Source: Alteromonas pelagimontana
Lineage (GTDB): Bacteria > Pseudomonadota > Gammaproteobacteria > Enterobacterales > Alteromonadaceae
DNA length: 64,000 nt
Assembly (NCBI RefSeq): GCF_002499975.2
Contig: NZ_CP052766.1
Span: forward strand, 992,001 to 1,056,000
Reading direction: 5' to 3'
This document shows, piece by piece, positions 1 through 8,134 of this stretch (position 1 is the first letter of the stretch; each line of letters starts with the position of its first letter). The notes beneath the pieces were generated by a model. The model did not search any database, was not told the DNA's origin, and was given only the letters and a program-made list of their open reading frames with translations. The position numbers and the translations under genes are program-made.

Positions 1-19
1 TTTATTCGCGAGGACTGTT

Positions 20-604
20 ATGGAATTGGCTATAATTCTAATGATGCTGCTGATCGTAGTGGCATTGGGCGCTATGAAATTATCGGATCAGGGTGTTGCC
101 TTTCCTTTTCGTCGGAAAAACCAGCTTTTCACCCCGGTAGAACACACCTTTTTAACGCTCATAGAGCAGTCGATGGGACGAGAGTTCCGGATTGTCTGTC
201 GTGTCCGGTTAAGCGATTTACTCACGGTGCCTCAACAAACAAACAAAAAGCAGGCTAGCGCAGCATTGGCGCGGGCGTCTTCTCGTCAGCTGGACTTTGT
301 GCTTTGCGATAAAGAAGACATGACGCCAGTTCTGGCCATTGATCTTGTCCACAGCAGTGGCAAAGAAGGATATAAAACCCAACGCGACTGGTTTGTTAGC
401 GGTGCGCTTGATGCTGCGGGAGTTCCTCATGCGCGAATTAAAGTGCAATCCGGCTACAGTGTCGAAGAAATTCGAGAGTGTTTGGAAAACAAGTTAATTC
501 CTTATCGCAGAAAACTGCAACGCATAGCGCAGTTACCGTCGCACAATCCAGCGCCGCCTAAGCGCCCTACTCGTCCGATTCGCTCCAGCCGCGCGGCCGC
601 GTAA
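20..604 (+). CDS. DUF2726 domain protein, membrane-anchored
   Basis: Predicted protein of 194 residues. Residues 3-20 form a hydrophobic N-terminal segment, so it is probably anchored in the inner membrane with the rest in the cytoplasm. Residues about 35-155 resemble DUF2726, a family of unknown function with a nuclease-like fold in some annotations; the pieces FVLCDK, LAIDLV and AGVPHARIKV look like its core strands. The C-terminal 25 residues are rich in Pro and Arg and probably disordered. An AGGA-like ribosome site lies just before the start, and a hairpin terminator follows, so it may be a single-gene unit or the end of an operon entering from the left edge. No function is claimed. Confidence 0.8.
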   Translation: MELAIILMMLLIVVALGAMKLSDQGVAFPFRRKNQLFTPVEHTFLTLIEQSMGREFRIVCRVRLSDLLTVPQQTNKKQASAALARASSRQLDFVLCDKEDMTPVLAIDLVHSSGKEGYKTQRDWFVSGALDAAGVPHARIKVQSGYSVEEIRECLENKLIPYRRKLQRIAQLPSHNPAPPKRPTRPIRSSRAAA

Positions 605-621
605 GTTACTTTAATTTCTTC

Positions 622-660
622 GGATGGCAGCCGCCCCCAGGCTGTCGTCCTTTTCTTTTT
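622..660 (+). terminator. Rho-independent terminator after DUF2726 gene
   Basis: An 11-bp stem (GGATGGCAGCC with GGCTGTCGTCC, two G-U pairs) is followed by TTTTCTTTTT. It lies 18 bases after the DUF2726 stop codon. Confidence 0.8.
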
Positions 661-853
661 ACTGCCAGGCTTTATACTGTCTAATTTCAATCCTCAAAGA
701 GAAGTGTTTAGCTTAGAGAAACGTGACGCTGACTTAGCATTTTTCTATGCGGATTGATACAACCCCATCTACCCAACGTTGCGCACCTTCACAGGCAAAA
801 AATCTCGCTGTACGAGTGAACATGCAACACGCAGACACGGAACAAAAATAAGT

Positions 854-1552
854 ATGAGAATAGGAATATTAGGTGCCATGGACGAAGAAGTGGCATTGTT
901 ACAGTCTTCACTGGACAATTCATCTACCGTACAACACAAGCATCTTAGCTTTTGCCAAGGTACGCTGCATGGCGTAGAAATTGTAGTGGTCAGGTGTGGC
1001 ATTGGAAAGGTAGCAGCAACAATTGCTACTACGATACTTATAGAGCAGTTTTCGCCAGATTATGTGGTCAACACCGGTTCCGCTGGTGGGTTCGATATTA
1101 ACCTGAACATTGGTGATATCGTTATTGGCACTGAGGTCCAACATCATGATGTGGATCTTACCCACTTCGGTTACGCTCCGGGCCAATGTGCCGGCGGGTT
1201 GCCAGCCACCTATACCTGTGACAAAACATTGGTGGACGCAGCAAAAAAGGCAGCAGTTGTGCTGGAACACGTGCAAAATAAAACTGGTTTAATATGCACT
1301 GGTGATGCTTTTATAGGCTCTGATGAAGCCGCCCAGCGCCTGCGCAGTACCTTCGCCGCTATGAAAGCCTGTGAAATGGAAGGTGCAGCCATTGGCCAAA
1401 CCTGTTTTATGCTGCAAACGCCGTTTCTGGTGATCCGGTCACTTTCAGATATTGCTGGCAAAACATCAACTGTGTCGTTTCAGGAATACCTTCAAACTGC
1501 TGCAAAAAACTCGGCCCAATTGGTGATCGGCATGATAAAGGCGTTAGCGTAG
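854..1552 (+). CDS. mtnN: 5'-methylthioadenosine/S-adenosylhomocysteine nucleosidase
   Basis: Hydrolyses methylthioadenosine and S-adenosylhomocysteine to adenine plus the thioribose or S-ribosyl product, in methionine salvage and the activated methyl cycle. The start MRIGILGAMDEE matches the family start exactly, which is why I place it at 854 and not at an upstream in-frame ATG. Glu12 (in MDEE), the CEMEGAA segment and the SDIAG segment supply the expected catalytic Glu, Glu and Asp. At 232 residues it has the usual length. It is followed after 258 bases by a cobD-like gene and btuF, an order I recall from related marine gammaproteobacteria, which may point to shared vitamin B12 and methionine metabolism. 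Confidence 0.95.
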   Translation: MRIGILGAMDEEVALLQSSLDNSSTVQHKHLSFCQGTLHGVEIVVVRCGIGKVAATIATTILIEQFSPDYVVNTGSAGGFDINLNIGDIVIGTEVQHHDVDLTHFGYAPGQCAGGLPATYTCDKTLVDAAKKAAVVLEHVQNKTGLICTGDAFIGSDEAAQRLRSTFAAMKACEMEGAAIGQTCFMLQTPFLVIRSLSDIAGKTSTVSFQEYLQTAAKNSAQLVIGMIKALA

Positions 1553-1810
1553 CGCCCGTTGTGCACTGAGTCACCTAACTAACCTGAATCTTGGATAAGA
1601 AGTGTCGATTAAATTCATATTTGTACAAACGATAGCTTAATGGGCGTAATTTTAGTTAGCGATGACGGTATGTCATTTAGTGACGATATTTATGGGGATA
1701 GCAACGCGCGACTACGTCATAGCTGGCTATGACCAGCAAGCGCAACGATGACAGGCGCATAAATAGCGTTATTGAGGGGCGCTGCTTACCCAGGATCAGG
1801 ATAATTACTC

Positions 1811-2779
1811 ATGGAAGCTCTGCTTACCCACTCTTCATTACAAACGTTGCTTATTTTGCTAGCCGTTACGGCTGTTGACGGAATTTGGCGTTGGCCGCTA
1901 AGCAGCCATCCGTTAACCTTGCTGCGTCATCTTGCAGAGGGCATGGCAACCAAGGTACGCCCGTCCAGTCAAGATGGACGCACGCAGCACCGCATTTCCG
2001 GTGCATTAGGGGCTGGCGTGTTAATTGTTCCTTTCGTAGTGCTGATAGCGATGCTCGTGTATATGGCCGAGTATCCAGTCTTCTTTGAGGCAATTATAAT
2101 CGCAAGCATTATTGATTTTGGCCATATACGCTGGCGTTACCAGCGCGTAGTCACCGCACTGGGGCAACAGAAAAAGCTGCTGGCGCGGGATATGCTTAGT
2201 CATATTGTGGCTCGAGACTGTCACGCGCTGAGCGAAATAGGAATTGCAAAAGCGGCTATTGAGTCTCTTTTACTACGGTTCCACTACCAGTACTGTGGCG
2301 TCATTATCTGGTTTATATTAGCCGGCCCTGTCGCAGCTCTCACTTATCGAATGATATTGCTGTTCGCCTGGCAGTGGCATTGGCGCAGACCGGGTTTTCT
2401 TTATTTTGTACAACCGGTGCGTAATCTGGCTAAAGTGGCGGCATTTCTTCCGCTTTGTTTCAGCGCATTCTTACTTATGCTTGTCACCAACCCTTCTACT
2501 GCATGGCGGGCAGCAAAACGCAGTCCGGCAAAAGATACTACGTCAGTGCTGCTGGCTTTATTTGGTGGCGGCATGGGTATCAGGCTTGGTGGCCCGGTTA
2601 TGTATCACGGCTCCAAGTATCGCTATCCTCGTGTAGGCGGTCCGCGCGACGTAAGATATTCCGATCTGACCTATTGCCAACGCGCTATTACGCGCGCCAC
2701 CCTGCTATTGATCGCGCTAGCCAGTCTGTTGCTGCTACTTGTCTGGTTTATCAACCGACCATACGGAAGTTTACTCTAA
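1811..2779 (+). CDS. CobD/CbiB-family membrane protein (AmpE-like)
   Basis: Membrane protein of 322 residues with several hydrophobic segments. The C-terminal LFGGGMGIRLGGP motif and the ARD...AIESLLLR stretch are typical of the CobD/CbiB superfamily, which includes adenosylcobinamide-phosphate synthase and the paralogue AmpE. The classical CbiB motif around ESVAEN..D is not conserved here; instead the sequence reads LRFHYQYCGVIIWF. The synthase activity is therefore uncertain. Its stop overlaps the btuF start (TAATG), so the two genes are translationally coupled, and the partner supports a link to cobalamin uptake or salvage. I saw no cobalamin riboswitch in the 258 bases upstream. Confidence 0.75.
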   Translation: MEALLTHSSLQTLLILLAVTAVDGIWRWPLSSHPLTLLRHLAEGMATKVRPSSQDGRTQHRISGALGAGVLIVPFVVLIAMLVYMAEYPVFFEAIIIASIIDFGHIRWRYQRVVTALGQQKKLLARDMLSHIVARDCHALSEIGIAKAAIESLLLRFHYQYCGVIIWFILAGPVAALTYRMILLFAWQWHWRRPGFLYFVQPVRNLAKVAAFLPLCFSAFLLMLVTNPSTAWRAAKRSPAKDTTSVLLALFGGGMGIRLGGPVMYHGSKYRYPRVGGPRDVRYSDLTYCQRAITRATLLLIALASLLLLLVWFINRPYGSLL

Positions 2780-3597
2780 TGCATAAGCGGTTATTTTTTC
2801 TCACACTCACGGTCTTCTGTGCATCCATCATTAGTATCAATGTTGTAAGTGCAAAGGAAATGCGTATTGTGTCACTTTCTCCGCATCTTACCGAATGGGT
2901 GTACAGTCTAGGGCGCGGCGACTTTCTTGTTGGTGCCAGTCAAGCGAGTGACTATCCAGCAGCGGCAAAAGCCCTGCCCCGGATAGCAGACTTCAACGGT
3001 GCTGACATTGCGGCCATTGTCGCTCTCGAACCTAATCTTGTATTGGCGTGGGGTGGCGGCAATAAACCCCAGGACATTGCTCGATTAAAGGGGCTGGGGA
3101 TACCAGTTTTTATTTCTACGCCGTTGCAACCTGAAGATATCAGCCGCGAGCTGCGTAAGTTAGGTCCGCTGCTGGAGCGACAATCTTTAGCTGATAAACT
3201 AGCAGACGAATTCGACGCCGAGCTGGCAGCCATTACCCGCACCTACGATCTTCAGCCGGGAGTGTCGGTATTTTATTATATGTGGACACAGCCGTTAATG
3301 ACGGTAGGACCGAATGCATGGGCAAGCGCTTTACTTTCTCACTGTGGTGCCAGAACGTTGTTTGCTGACTCCCCGGTGGATTATCCTCAAGTGAGTATTC
3401 AGGAGGTTATTCGCCGACAGCCGGACTTTCTCGTCGCGGCCACTTCACAATCGATAGCCTCTCAGAAAGCTTATTGGCAACCTCACCGCAAGGTGCTGTC
3501 GGCTCCCCTGCTAATGGTAAACCCGGATATTTCCAGTAGATTTACGCTTCGGCTGTTGTCAGAGCTGGAAACATTGTGTCAGCAGCTGCATCCGTAA
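2779..3597 (+). CDS. btuF: Periplasmic cobalamin-binding protein (BtuF-like)
   Basis: Substrate-binding protein of a class III ABC importer, 272 residues. The N-terminal 29 residues (Lys-Arg, then a hydrophobic core ending VVSAKE) are a signal peptide. The mature part begins MRIVSLSPHLTEWVYSLG, the typical BtuF opening, and includes the two-lobe elements PRIADFNGADIAAIVALEPNLV and VNPDISSRFTLRLLSEL. The ATG at 2779 shares a base with the upstream stop, and the signal peptide fixes this start; longer in-frame readings would lose it. No btuC or btuD permease genes are in the window, so these must be elsewhere. Cobinamide or another corrinoid is also a possible ligand. Confidence 0.88.
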   Translation: MHKRLFFLTLTVFCASIISINVVSAKEMRIVSLSPHLTEWVYSLGRGDFLVGASQASDYPAAAKALPRIADFNGADIAAIVALEPNLVLAWGGGNKPQDIARLKGLGIPVFISTPLQPEDISRELRKLGPLLERQSLADKLADEFDAELAAITRTYDLQPGVSVFYYMWTQPLMTVGPNAWASALLSHCGARTLFADSPVDYPQVSIQEVIRRQPDFLVAATSQSIASQKAYWQPHRKVLSAPLLMVNPDISSRFTLRLLSELETLCQQLHP

Positions 3598-3723
3598 AAA
3601 GTAAAGGCGAGTGGTAATTCATCGGAAATTATTTCACTTTCGTCGGATAACGGTTATTATTATTCCTTAATCGGGCCCCTTTTTTAGCAACCCACTGCCA
3701 TTGACACCTTTACAGGTAACCTT

Positions 3724-4128
3724 ATGCGCCAGCTCTTTCTTATCGCTTTTGTTATCAGCAGTATTTTTGCGGCATCCACCCTGTATTGTTCTGCGCAGAT
3801 CCAACAAACTAAGCATGTGGAAGCGTCTGCTTTTTTGCTGGAGCGGGTAAAAAATGATGAATGGCTGCTGATTGACGTTCGCTCACCCGCAGAGTATCAG
3901 AAGGGTCATATTCCCGGCGCTATTAATATTCCGCACAGCGAGATTCAACACTACGTCAGCCAACTTCAAGATCACAAAAATACGCCTGTTATTATTTATT
4001 GCCGGTCAGGCCGGCGCGCCCAATTAGCAATCGAAACATTAAAAGCTGCAGATTTCAGTGATCTAAGTCATCTGGAAGGTGATATGATGGGGTGGTATGA
4101 TACTGGCTTGCCAGTAGATAGCATGTAA
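3724..4128 (+). CDS. Exported rhodanese-like protein
   Basis: Single rhodanese domain of 134 residues with an N-terminal signal peptide (residues 1-24, ending YCSAQ), so it should act in the periplasm. The domain spans residues 32-130: WLLIDVRSPAEYQKGHIPGA is the entry motif and the active-site loop CRSGRR places the catalytic cysteine at residue 93. Rhodaneses move sulfane sulfur, but periplasmic single-domain members are poorly characterised and the natural donor and acceptor cannot be told from the sequence. It stands alone between btuF and a DUF2721 gene, all on the plus strand. Confidence 0.88.
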   Translation: MRQLFLIAFVISSIFAASTLYCSAQIQQTKHVEASAFLLERVKNDEWLLIDVRSPAEYQKGHIPGAINIPHSEIQHYVSQLQDHKNTPVIIYCRSGRRAQLAIETLKAADFSDLSHLEGDMMGWYDTGLPVDSM

Positions 4129-4211
4129 TGTATTGAGCAATAATGTGTCGTGCAACGAGCATTTGTTATTTTTACCTTTACGACGAAAGAACCCCCACTA
4201 CCTGATTTCCT

Positions 4212-4601
4212 ATGATAATTGATATTGCTACACCGGCCATGTTGTTTCCGGCTATTTCTCTGCTGCTGCTGGCTTACACCAACCGCTTTTTGACCCTGGC
4301 CACCATCATCCGTAATTTTGCCAGAGAAGACAGGGATGAAACCACAGAAGCGCAAATCCGTAATCTCCGACAGCGCATTCAGTTTATTAAACGCATGCAA
4401 ATTGCCGGTGTTATGAGCTTCTTTTTATGTGTGGTGTCGATGCTGGCGATTTACCTGACCTACCAAACTGCAGGAAATTGGATTTTTGCCGCCAGTTTAG
4501 TGTGCCTGCTGTATTCGCTGTGGATGTCGGTAAGGGAAATTTTAATTTCAGTAGAGGCGCTGGACTTTCATCTTGACGGTATAAAAAAGAATGGGAAATA
4601 A
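4212..4601 (+). CDS. DUF2721 family membrane protein
   Basis: Protein of 129 residues with hydrophobic segments near residues 7-25, 63-82 and 88-107 and a charged cytoplasmic-type loop between the first two (AREDRDETTEAQIRNLRQR). This arrangement is that of the DUF2721 family, whose function is unknown. Its 3' end overlaps the following GNAT gene by 11 bases, so the two are probably co-transcribed. No strong ribosome site is visible before the ATG. Confidence 0.8.
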   Translation: MIIDIATPAMLFPAISLLLLAYTNRFLTLATIIRNFAREDRDETTEAQIRNLRQRIQFIKRMQIAGVMSFFLCVVSMLAIYLTYQTAGNWIFAASLVCLLYSLWMSVREILISVEALDFHLDGIKKNGK

Positions 4602-5175
4602 ACCAGCCTGCGCGCACATTGAGTACCAATTGCTGGCGCCGGAGCATTTTGCTGCCGTCATTAAATTAGGAAATGAGGTGCAGGGCGAGAATTACCTTAA
4701 CGCAGAATCTCTTGTTCAGATGTATGAAAAAAGCTGGCACAACGGCATTAATGCCAGCCTGGTGGCGTTACACCAAACCGCAGTGGTAGGCTTTCGATTG
4801 ACCTTTGCTCCGCACCATTGGCAACCTGACCAATGGTGCAGCCCTGGTCAGTGGCCCGTAGCTGCTGATAAAGTGTGTTACTTTAAATGCAACACGGTAG
4901 ATGAAAACCTGCAAGGCTGTGGCATTGGTAGCAAAATGTTGAGTATGGCCATCGAACAGGCCAAAAAGCAAGGTGCTGAGGCGGGTTTGGCACACATCTG
5001 GTTAGCCAGCCCTGGGAACAGTGCTTTTCGCTATTTCAGTAGTAACGGCGGAAAACTGATAAAGAAGCATCCAGGAAAATGGCGTCACGCTTCACTATTT
5101 GAAGGTTATATTTGCCCGGTCTGTCCCGGTCACTGCGAATGTGAAGCGGCAGAAATGATACTGCCTTTCTCATGA
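4591..5175 (+). CDS. GNAT family N-acetyltransferase
   Basis: Acyl-CoA dependent N-acetyltransferase of 194 residues. The acetyl-CoA binding motif A is visible as VDENLQGCGIGSKMLSMAI at about residues 101-120. The C-terminal 20 residues carry a Cys-rich piece (CPVCPGHCEC), which is unusual for the fold and could bind a metal. The gene overlaps DUF2721 upstream by 11 bases, and its stop overlaps the next ATG as ATGA, so it is tightly coupled to the FAD oxidoreductase. That pairing suggests an amine or amino acid substrate processed by both enzymes, but this is inference. Confidence 0.85.
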   Translation: MGNKPACAHIEYQLLAPEHFAAVIKLGNEVQGENYLNAESLVQMYEKSWHNGINASLVALHQTAVVGFRLTFAPHHWQPDQWCSPGQWPVAADKVCYFKCNTVDENLQGCGIGSKMLSMAIEQAKKQGAEAGLAHIWLASPGNSAFRYFSSNGGKLIKKHPGKWRHASLFEGYICPVCPGHCECEAAEMILPFS

Positions 5176-6500
5176 TTTATGACCCGTTAGTCAGTCATTC
5201 CGTTTCCCCTCAGGCACCTCACGTCCAAAGTTACTGGCGCGATACATTCACTCCCGTAGATTACCCGACACTGGTTAATGATCTGGAAACCGATGTATTG
5301 ATCATCGGTGCCGGTTATACCGGTCTCTCCGCCGCGTGTGAACTGGGCGATACCGAAGGCTTAGATGTAACTGTTATTGATAGTCATGCCATTGGTTTCG
5401 GCTGCGCCGGACGCAATGCCGGGTTTGTATTAAGTGGCAGCGGCCGTCTTAGTTTATCTGCCATTAAAGAAAAATGGGATCTCACCATTGCGCTAGGCAT
5501 GCAGCAGGAATTTGACGCTGCGGTTGAGCTGGTAAAAGATCGTGTTAATCAACATAATATTTCGTGCGACATGGTAAGCGGCACCTACCTAAAAATTGCC
5601 CACAATGAAAAGCAGGCGGAGGCGTTGTGCAAAGCCACCCCCTTACAAAACGAAACGTTTGGCACTGCTACCCGCTATCTCGATAAACAAGCCCTATACA
5701 ATCGCCTGCCTATAGCCAATGCCTACGGTGCAATTGAACAGCCAGGGCTGGCGCTACATCCATTGAAGCTGATTGACGGTTACGCCCGAATAGCGGCATT
5801 AAAAGGGGTAAGGCTACTGACTCATACCCCGGCATTAAGTATAAAAAGTGTGGCCGGTGGGCACATAATTGCCACTCCCCGCGGCACCATCCGCGCGAAA
5901 AAACTGCTGATTGCCAGTAATGCTTATACTCCGCGGCATTTTCATTCTCTGGTAGACGGCCGCCAGTTTACGGTGCAATCAAGCATATTGGTCACCAACA
6001 AACTCACCGCTCAGCAACGAGCCGCTACGGGGTTATCCAAGCCATTAACCATGATGGATACACGGATGATGAAGTTTTATTACCGTACATTACCCGATGG
6101 CAGAATACTATTTGGCGGGCGCGGTGCTGTTACCGGCAAGCAAGGCGACATCCGTGTTTCAAAGCAGCGACTTTACAATGCGATGGTGGCAAGTTTTCCT
6201 GCATTAAAGGAAAGTAAGGCCGAATATTTTTGGAGCGGCTGGGTAAGCGTGGCGTTGGATAACATGCCCAGAATCTACTATGACGACAGCCAAAATATCG
6301 GTTACGCCATGGGCTACTGCGGCTCAGGCGTCTCGTTTGCCAGCCTCGCCGGCACTCGATTGGCCCAGCGACTAAATGGAAAGCGCTTAAATCAGGCGCT
6401 TCCCATTTACGCGAACCCGCTACCCAAATTCCCGTTACCGAGCCTGCGTCGTTTAGGGTTAGCCGCGCTATACGGCTGGGCAAATTTATCGCAGAGATAA
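5172..6500 (+). CDS. FAD-dependent amine/amino-acid oxidoreductase (DAO family)
   Basis: Flavoprotein of 442 residues in the D-amino-acid oxidase fold family, closest in style to gamma-glutamylputrescine oxidase (PuuB). The dinucleotide motif GAGYTGLSAACEL is at residues 46-58, followed by DSHAIGFGCAGRNAGFV, a typical FAD ring contact region. The C-terminal GYCGSGVSFASLAG segment is the second FAD contact. It would oxidise a C-N bond with release of peroxide or transfer of electrons. No puuA, puuC or puuD partner is present, so the polyamine assignment is not secure. The ATGA overlap with the acetyltransferase gene argues for coupled expression. Confidence 0.85.
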   Translation: MIYDPLVSHSVSPQAPHVQSYWRDTFTPVDYPTLVNDLETDVLIIGAGYTGLSAACELGDTEGLDVTVIDSHAIGFGCAGRNAGFVLSGSGRLSLSAIKEKWDLTIALGMQQEFDAAVELVKDRVNQHNISCDMVSGTYLKIAHNEKQAEALCKATPLQNETFGTATRYLDKQALYNRLPIANAYGAIEQPGLALHPLKLIDGYARIAALKGVRLLTHTPALSIKSVAGGHIIATPRGTIRAKKLLIASNAYTPRHFHSLVDGRQFTVQSSILVTNKLTAQQRAATGLSKPLTMMDTRMMKFYYRTLPDGRILFGGRGAVTGKQGDIRVSKQRLYNAMVASFPALKESKAEYFWSGWVSVALDNMPRIYYDDSQNIGYAMGYCGSGVSFASLAGTRLAQRLNGKRLNQALPIYANPLPKFPLPSLRRLGLAALYGWANLSQR

Positions 6501-6531
6501 TACTAATCCGCATCAATGCCGATTAGTATTA
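6498..6531. repeat. Palindromic intergenic repeat, copy A
   Basis: Perfect 11-bp inverted repeat (TAATACTAATC ... GATTAGTATTA) around a 12-base loop. It begins on the last bases of the oxidoreductase stop codon. There is no T-run, so it is not a standard terminator. Copy B at 23637-23666 has the same outer sequence and spacing, which suggests a dispersed palindromic element family. Confidence 0.7.
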
Positions 6532-6721
6532 CAGCTCCTGCTTCAATGCCAGCAATTCCTGTTGCTTCTTCAGGAATCTGAGTTCGCGTTTTTGCGCCCA
6601 CCAATTGAATCCTGCTACCGAAACATGTATGTTAGAAGCTGGAGACAGCATCATTATACAACAAGCTGGGCTTTGTCGTTCTACAATACGCGCTAAGGGA
6701 TTTCGAGAAATAAGGATGTTT

Positions 6722-7114
6722 ATGAGAAAATATATTTTTGGTCTGATTCTGGTTTTAGGCGTTGGCTGTTCCTCATCGCCAAAACAAATGACTCTTGCAT
6801 CGCAACCCGCCGACATATCACTTGATGAACTAGAGCAGTATTGGGAGATGAAATATGAATCCTTTAGCTTCGACTCTTCAGCGGAATATAAGAACCGGCC
6901 AAAGGGTTACGTAAAGATCCGGTATTTAATAGATTCAACTGGTAACGTGTTTGAACCTAAAGTTGTTGAGTCAGAACCATCTGGAGTATGGGATGACCAA
7001 GGAATGGAAGCAATTAAAGAGCTAAAATATCTGCCTTCAAAAGACAACCCTACTAAGATCCCAGTGTATGTTACTACTGAATTTCAATTTAAAGAAGTCT
7101 TAGAGCAGCGTTGA
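6722..7114 (+). CDS. Lipoprotein with TonB C-terminal-like domain
   Basis: Protein of 130 residues. The signal sequence MRKYIFGLILVLGVGC ends in a lipobox with Cys16, so it should be lipidated. The rest resembles the TonB C-terminal domain: GYVKIRYLIDSTGNVFEPKVVESEP, then a short helix (MEAIKELKYLP) and a final strand (PVYVTTEFQF). It lacks the membrane anchor and proline-rich linker of true TonB, so it is unlikely to energise receptors by itself. I use the ATG at 6722 because TAAGGA sits 6 bases upstream; an ATG two codons earlier is also possible. Confidence 0.8.
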   Translation: MRKYIFGLILVLGVGCSSSPKQMTLASQPADISLDELEQYWEMKYESFSFDSSAEYKNRPKGYVKIRYLIDSTGNVFEPKVVESEPSGVWDDQGMEAIKELKYLPSKDNPTKIPVYVTTEFQFKEVLEQR

Positions 7115-7234
7115 GTCCGATTCCTGTTAAAAAGTAATAGCCACTTCTGGCTGCGTTAGCAGCCAGAGCAAATTCCTGTGATAAATATTATTATTTCGTT
7201 TGTCTGTGGCATGCTTTCAAAGTTTAAAACGGAA

Positions 7235-7929
7235 CTATTGGCGTAGTCCGTAAAGAAACACGCAATTGTCCGCAAAGTCATCTACGTTCATCGGCGATAA
7301 TTTTATAAATACGATCTCACTCACTTTATCCCTGTCGGTAAAGCGGGAAATCTCGAAATAGTGATCAGCGTATTGAGAACCTTGTTTCTTAAGTTCTAGA
7401 TACGGATATTGACGGTATTTCCACGTGCCGTTTAGCGGTCCAGTACCCAGTAAAGAACTGTCCTTGCCAACAAAATCGTAATTGCCATTTTCCATAAGCC
7501 TAAGCGAAAGCCCACTACAATTTTCGCCGATAAAGTTGTGAATCAGGTCCTGTCGAAAAATATCGGAAGCGCCAGCAGGATTATCAGGTAATAGAAAAAT
7601 GGCGAGCGAGTCTTTATTGTACCAATGATTTCCTGCCGTCATGGCCTGAGCTCTATGTATTGACATTCCTGCTTCGGCTGCGATTTGCTCCACTTGATTT
7701 ATCATGCTGGGGTCGTTTAGGAACAGGGAGTAAATAATCGTTTTTGGTTGATAGCGGTTGGGAAGTCAAAGTCGTTTAATTTAACTTTATACTCTTTGCT
7801 ACGAAGTTGCTGAATAAGCGCTGTTTTTTGTTCATCGGACAAGTATTTACCATACAAATAAACCGTCGGCTGACTGGCACAGCCAGCTAGGAATAAAACT
7901 AGAAAAATGAGTGATCCTTTGCCTTTCAC
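7235..7929 (-). pseudogene. Frameshifted lipoprotein gene of unknown function
   Basis: Two adjacent minus-strand frames make one protein of about 230 residues. The first part (from 7929) starts MKGKGSLIFLVLFLAGC, a lipoprotein signal with the lipobox LAGC, and runs to about 7745. There the frame is lost at a run of five A (minus strand); adding one A continues it as NQKTIIYSLFLNDPSMINQVEQ, in phase with the second part ending at 7235. Without repair the first frame stops at 7717. The second part has an internal ATG at 7705, but no ribosome site is apparent. I do not recognise the family. It may be a true pseudogene or a sequencing error at the homopolymer. Confidence 0.75.
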
Positions 7930-7950
7930 CAGCTATTCCTTTTTAAACGT

Positions 7951-7980
7951 ATAATACTAGTCACATTGATGTGTGCTCAC
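7951..7980. repeat. Possible degenerate palindromic repeat
   Basis: TAATACTAGTCACATTGATGTG resembles the left arm and loop of the palindromes at 6498 and 23637 but its right arm is lost. It may be a decayed member of the same family; evidence is weak. Confidence 0.35.
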
Positions 7981-8070
7981 CCAGCGCGGGAGTTTTTCAA
8001 CTTTCGACAAGCCAATTTCCTGAAGGTGTAGTGGGGCTAAATCGAACGCATTTGGCACAGCTCAAAAGCT

Positions 8071-8101
8071 GAAAAAGCCGCCTTTTAGTCCCAGGCGGCT
8101 T
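8071..8101 (-). terminator. Terminator of tyrS
   Basis: On the minus strand a 9-bp perfect stem (AAGCCGCCT/AGGCGGCTT) is followed by a short U-run. It lies about 35 bases beyond the tyrS stop. Confidence 0.85.
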
Positions 8102-8134
8102 CACAACCATTAGTAATGATTAAACAATCTGCGG

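Noticed and set aside
1553..1810. Possible cobalamin riboswitch before the cobD-btuF pair
   Set aside because: None of the conserved B12-box elements (for example GCCACTG) could be found in the 258 bases.
7705..7705. Separate gene starting at the internal ATG of the split lipoprotein
   Set aside because: No ribosome site, and the upstream residues in that frame join smoothly to the lipoprotein part, so one broken gene is simpler.
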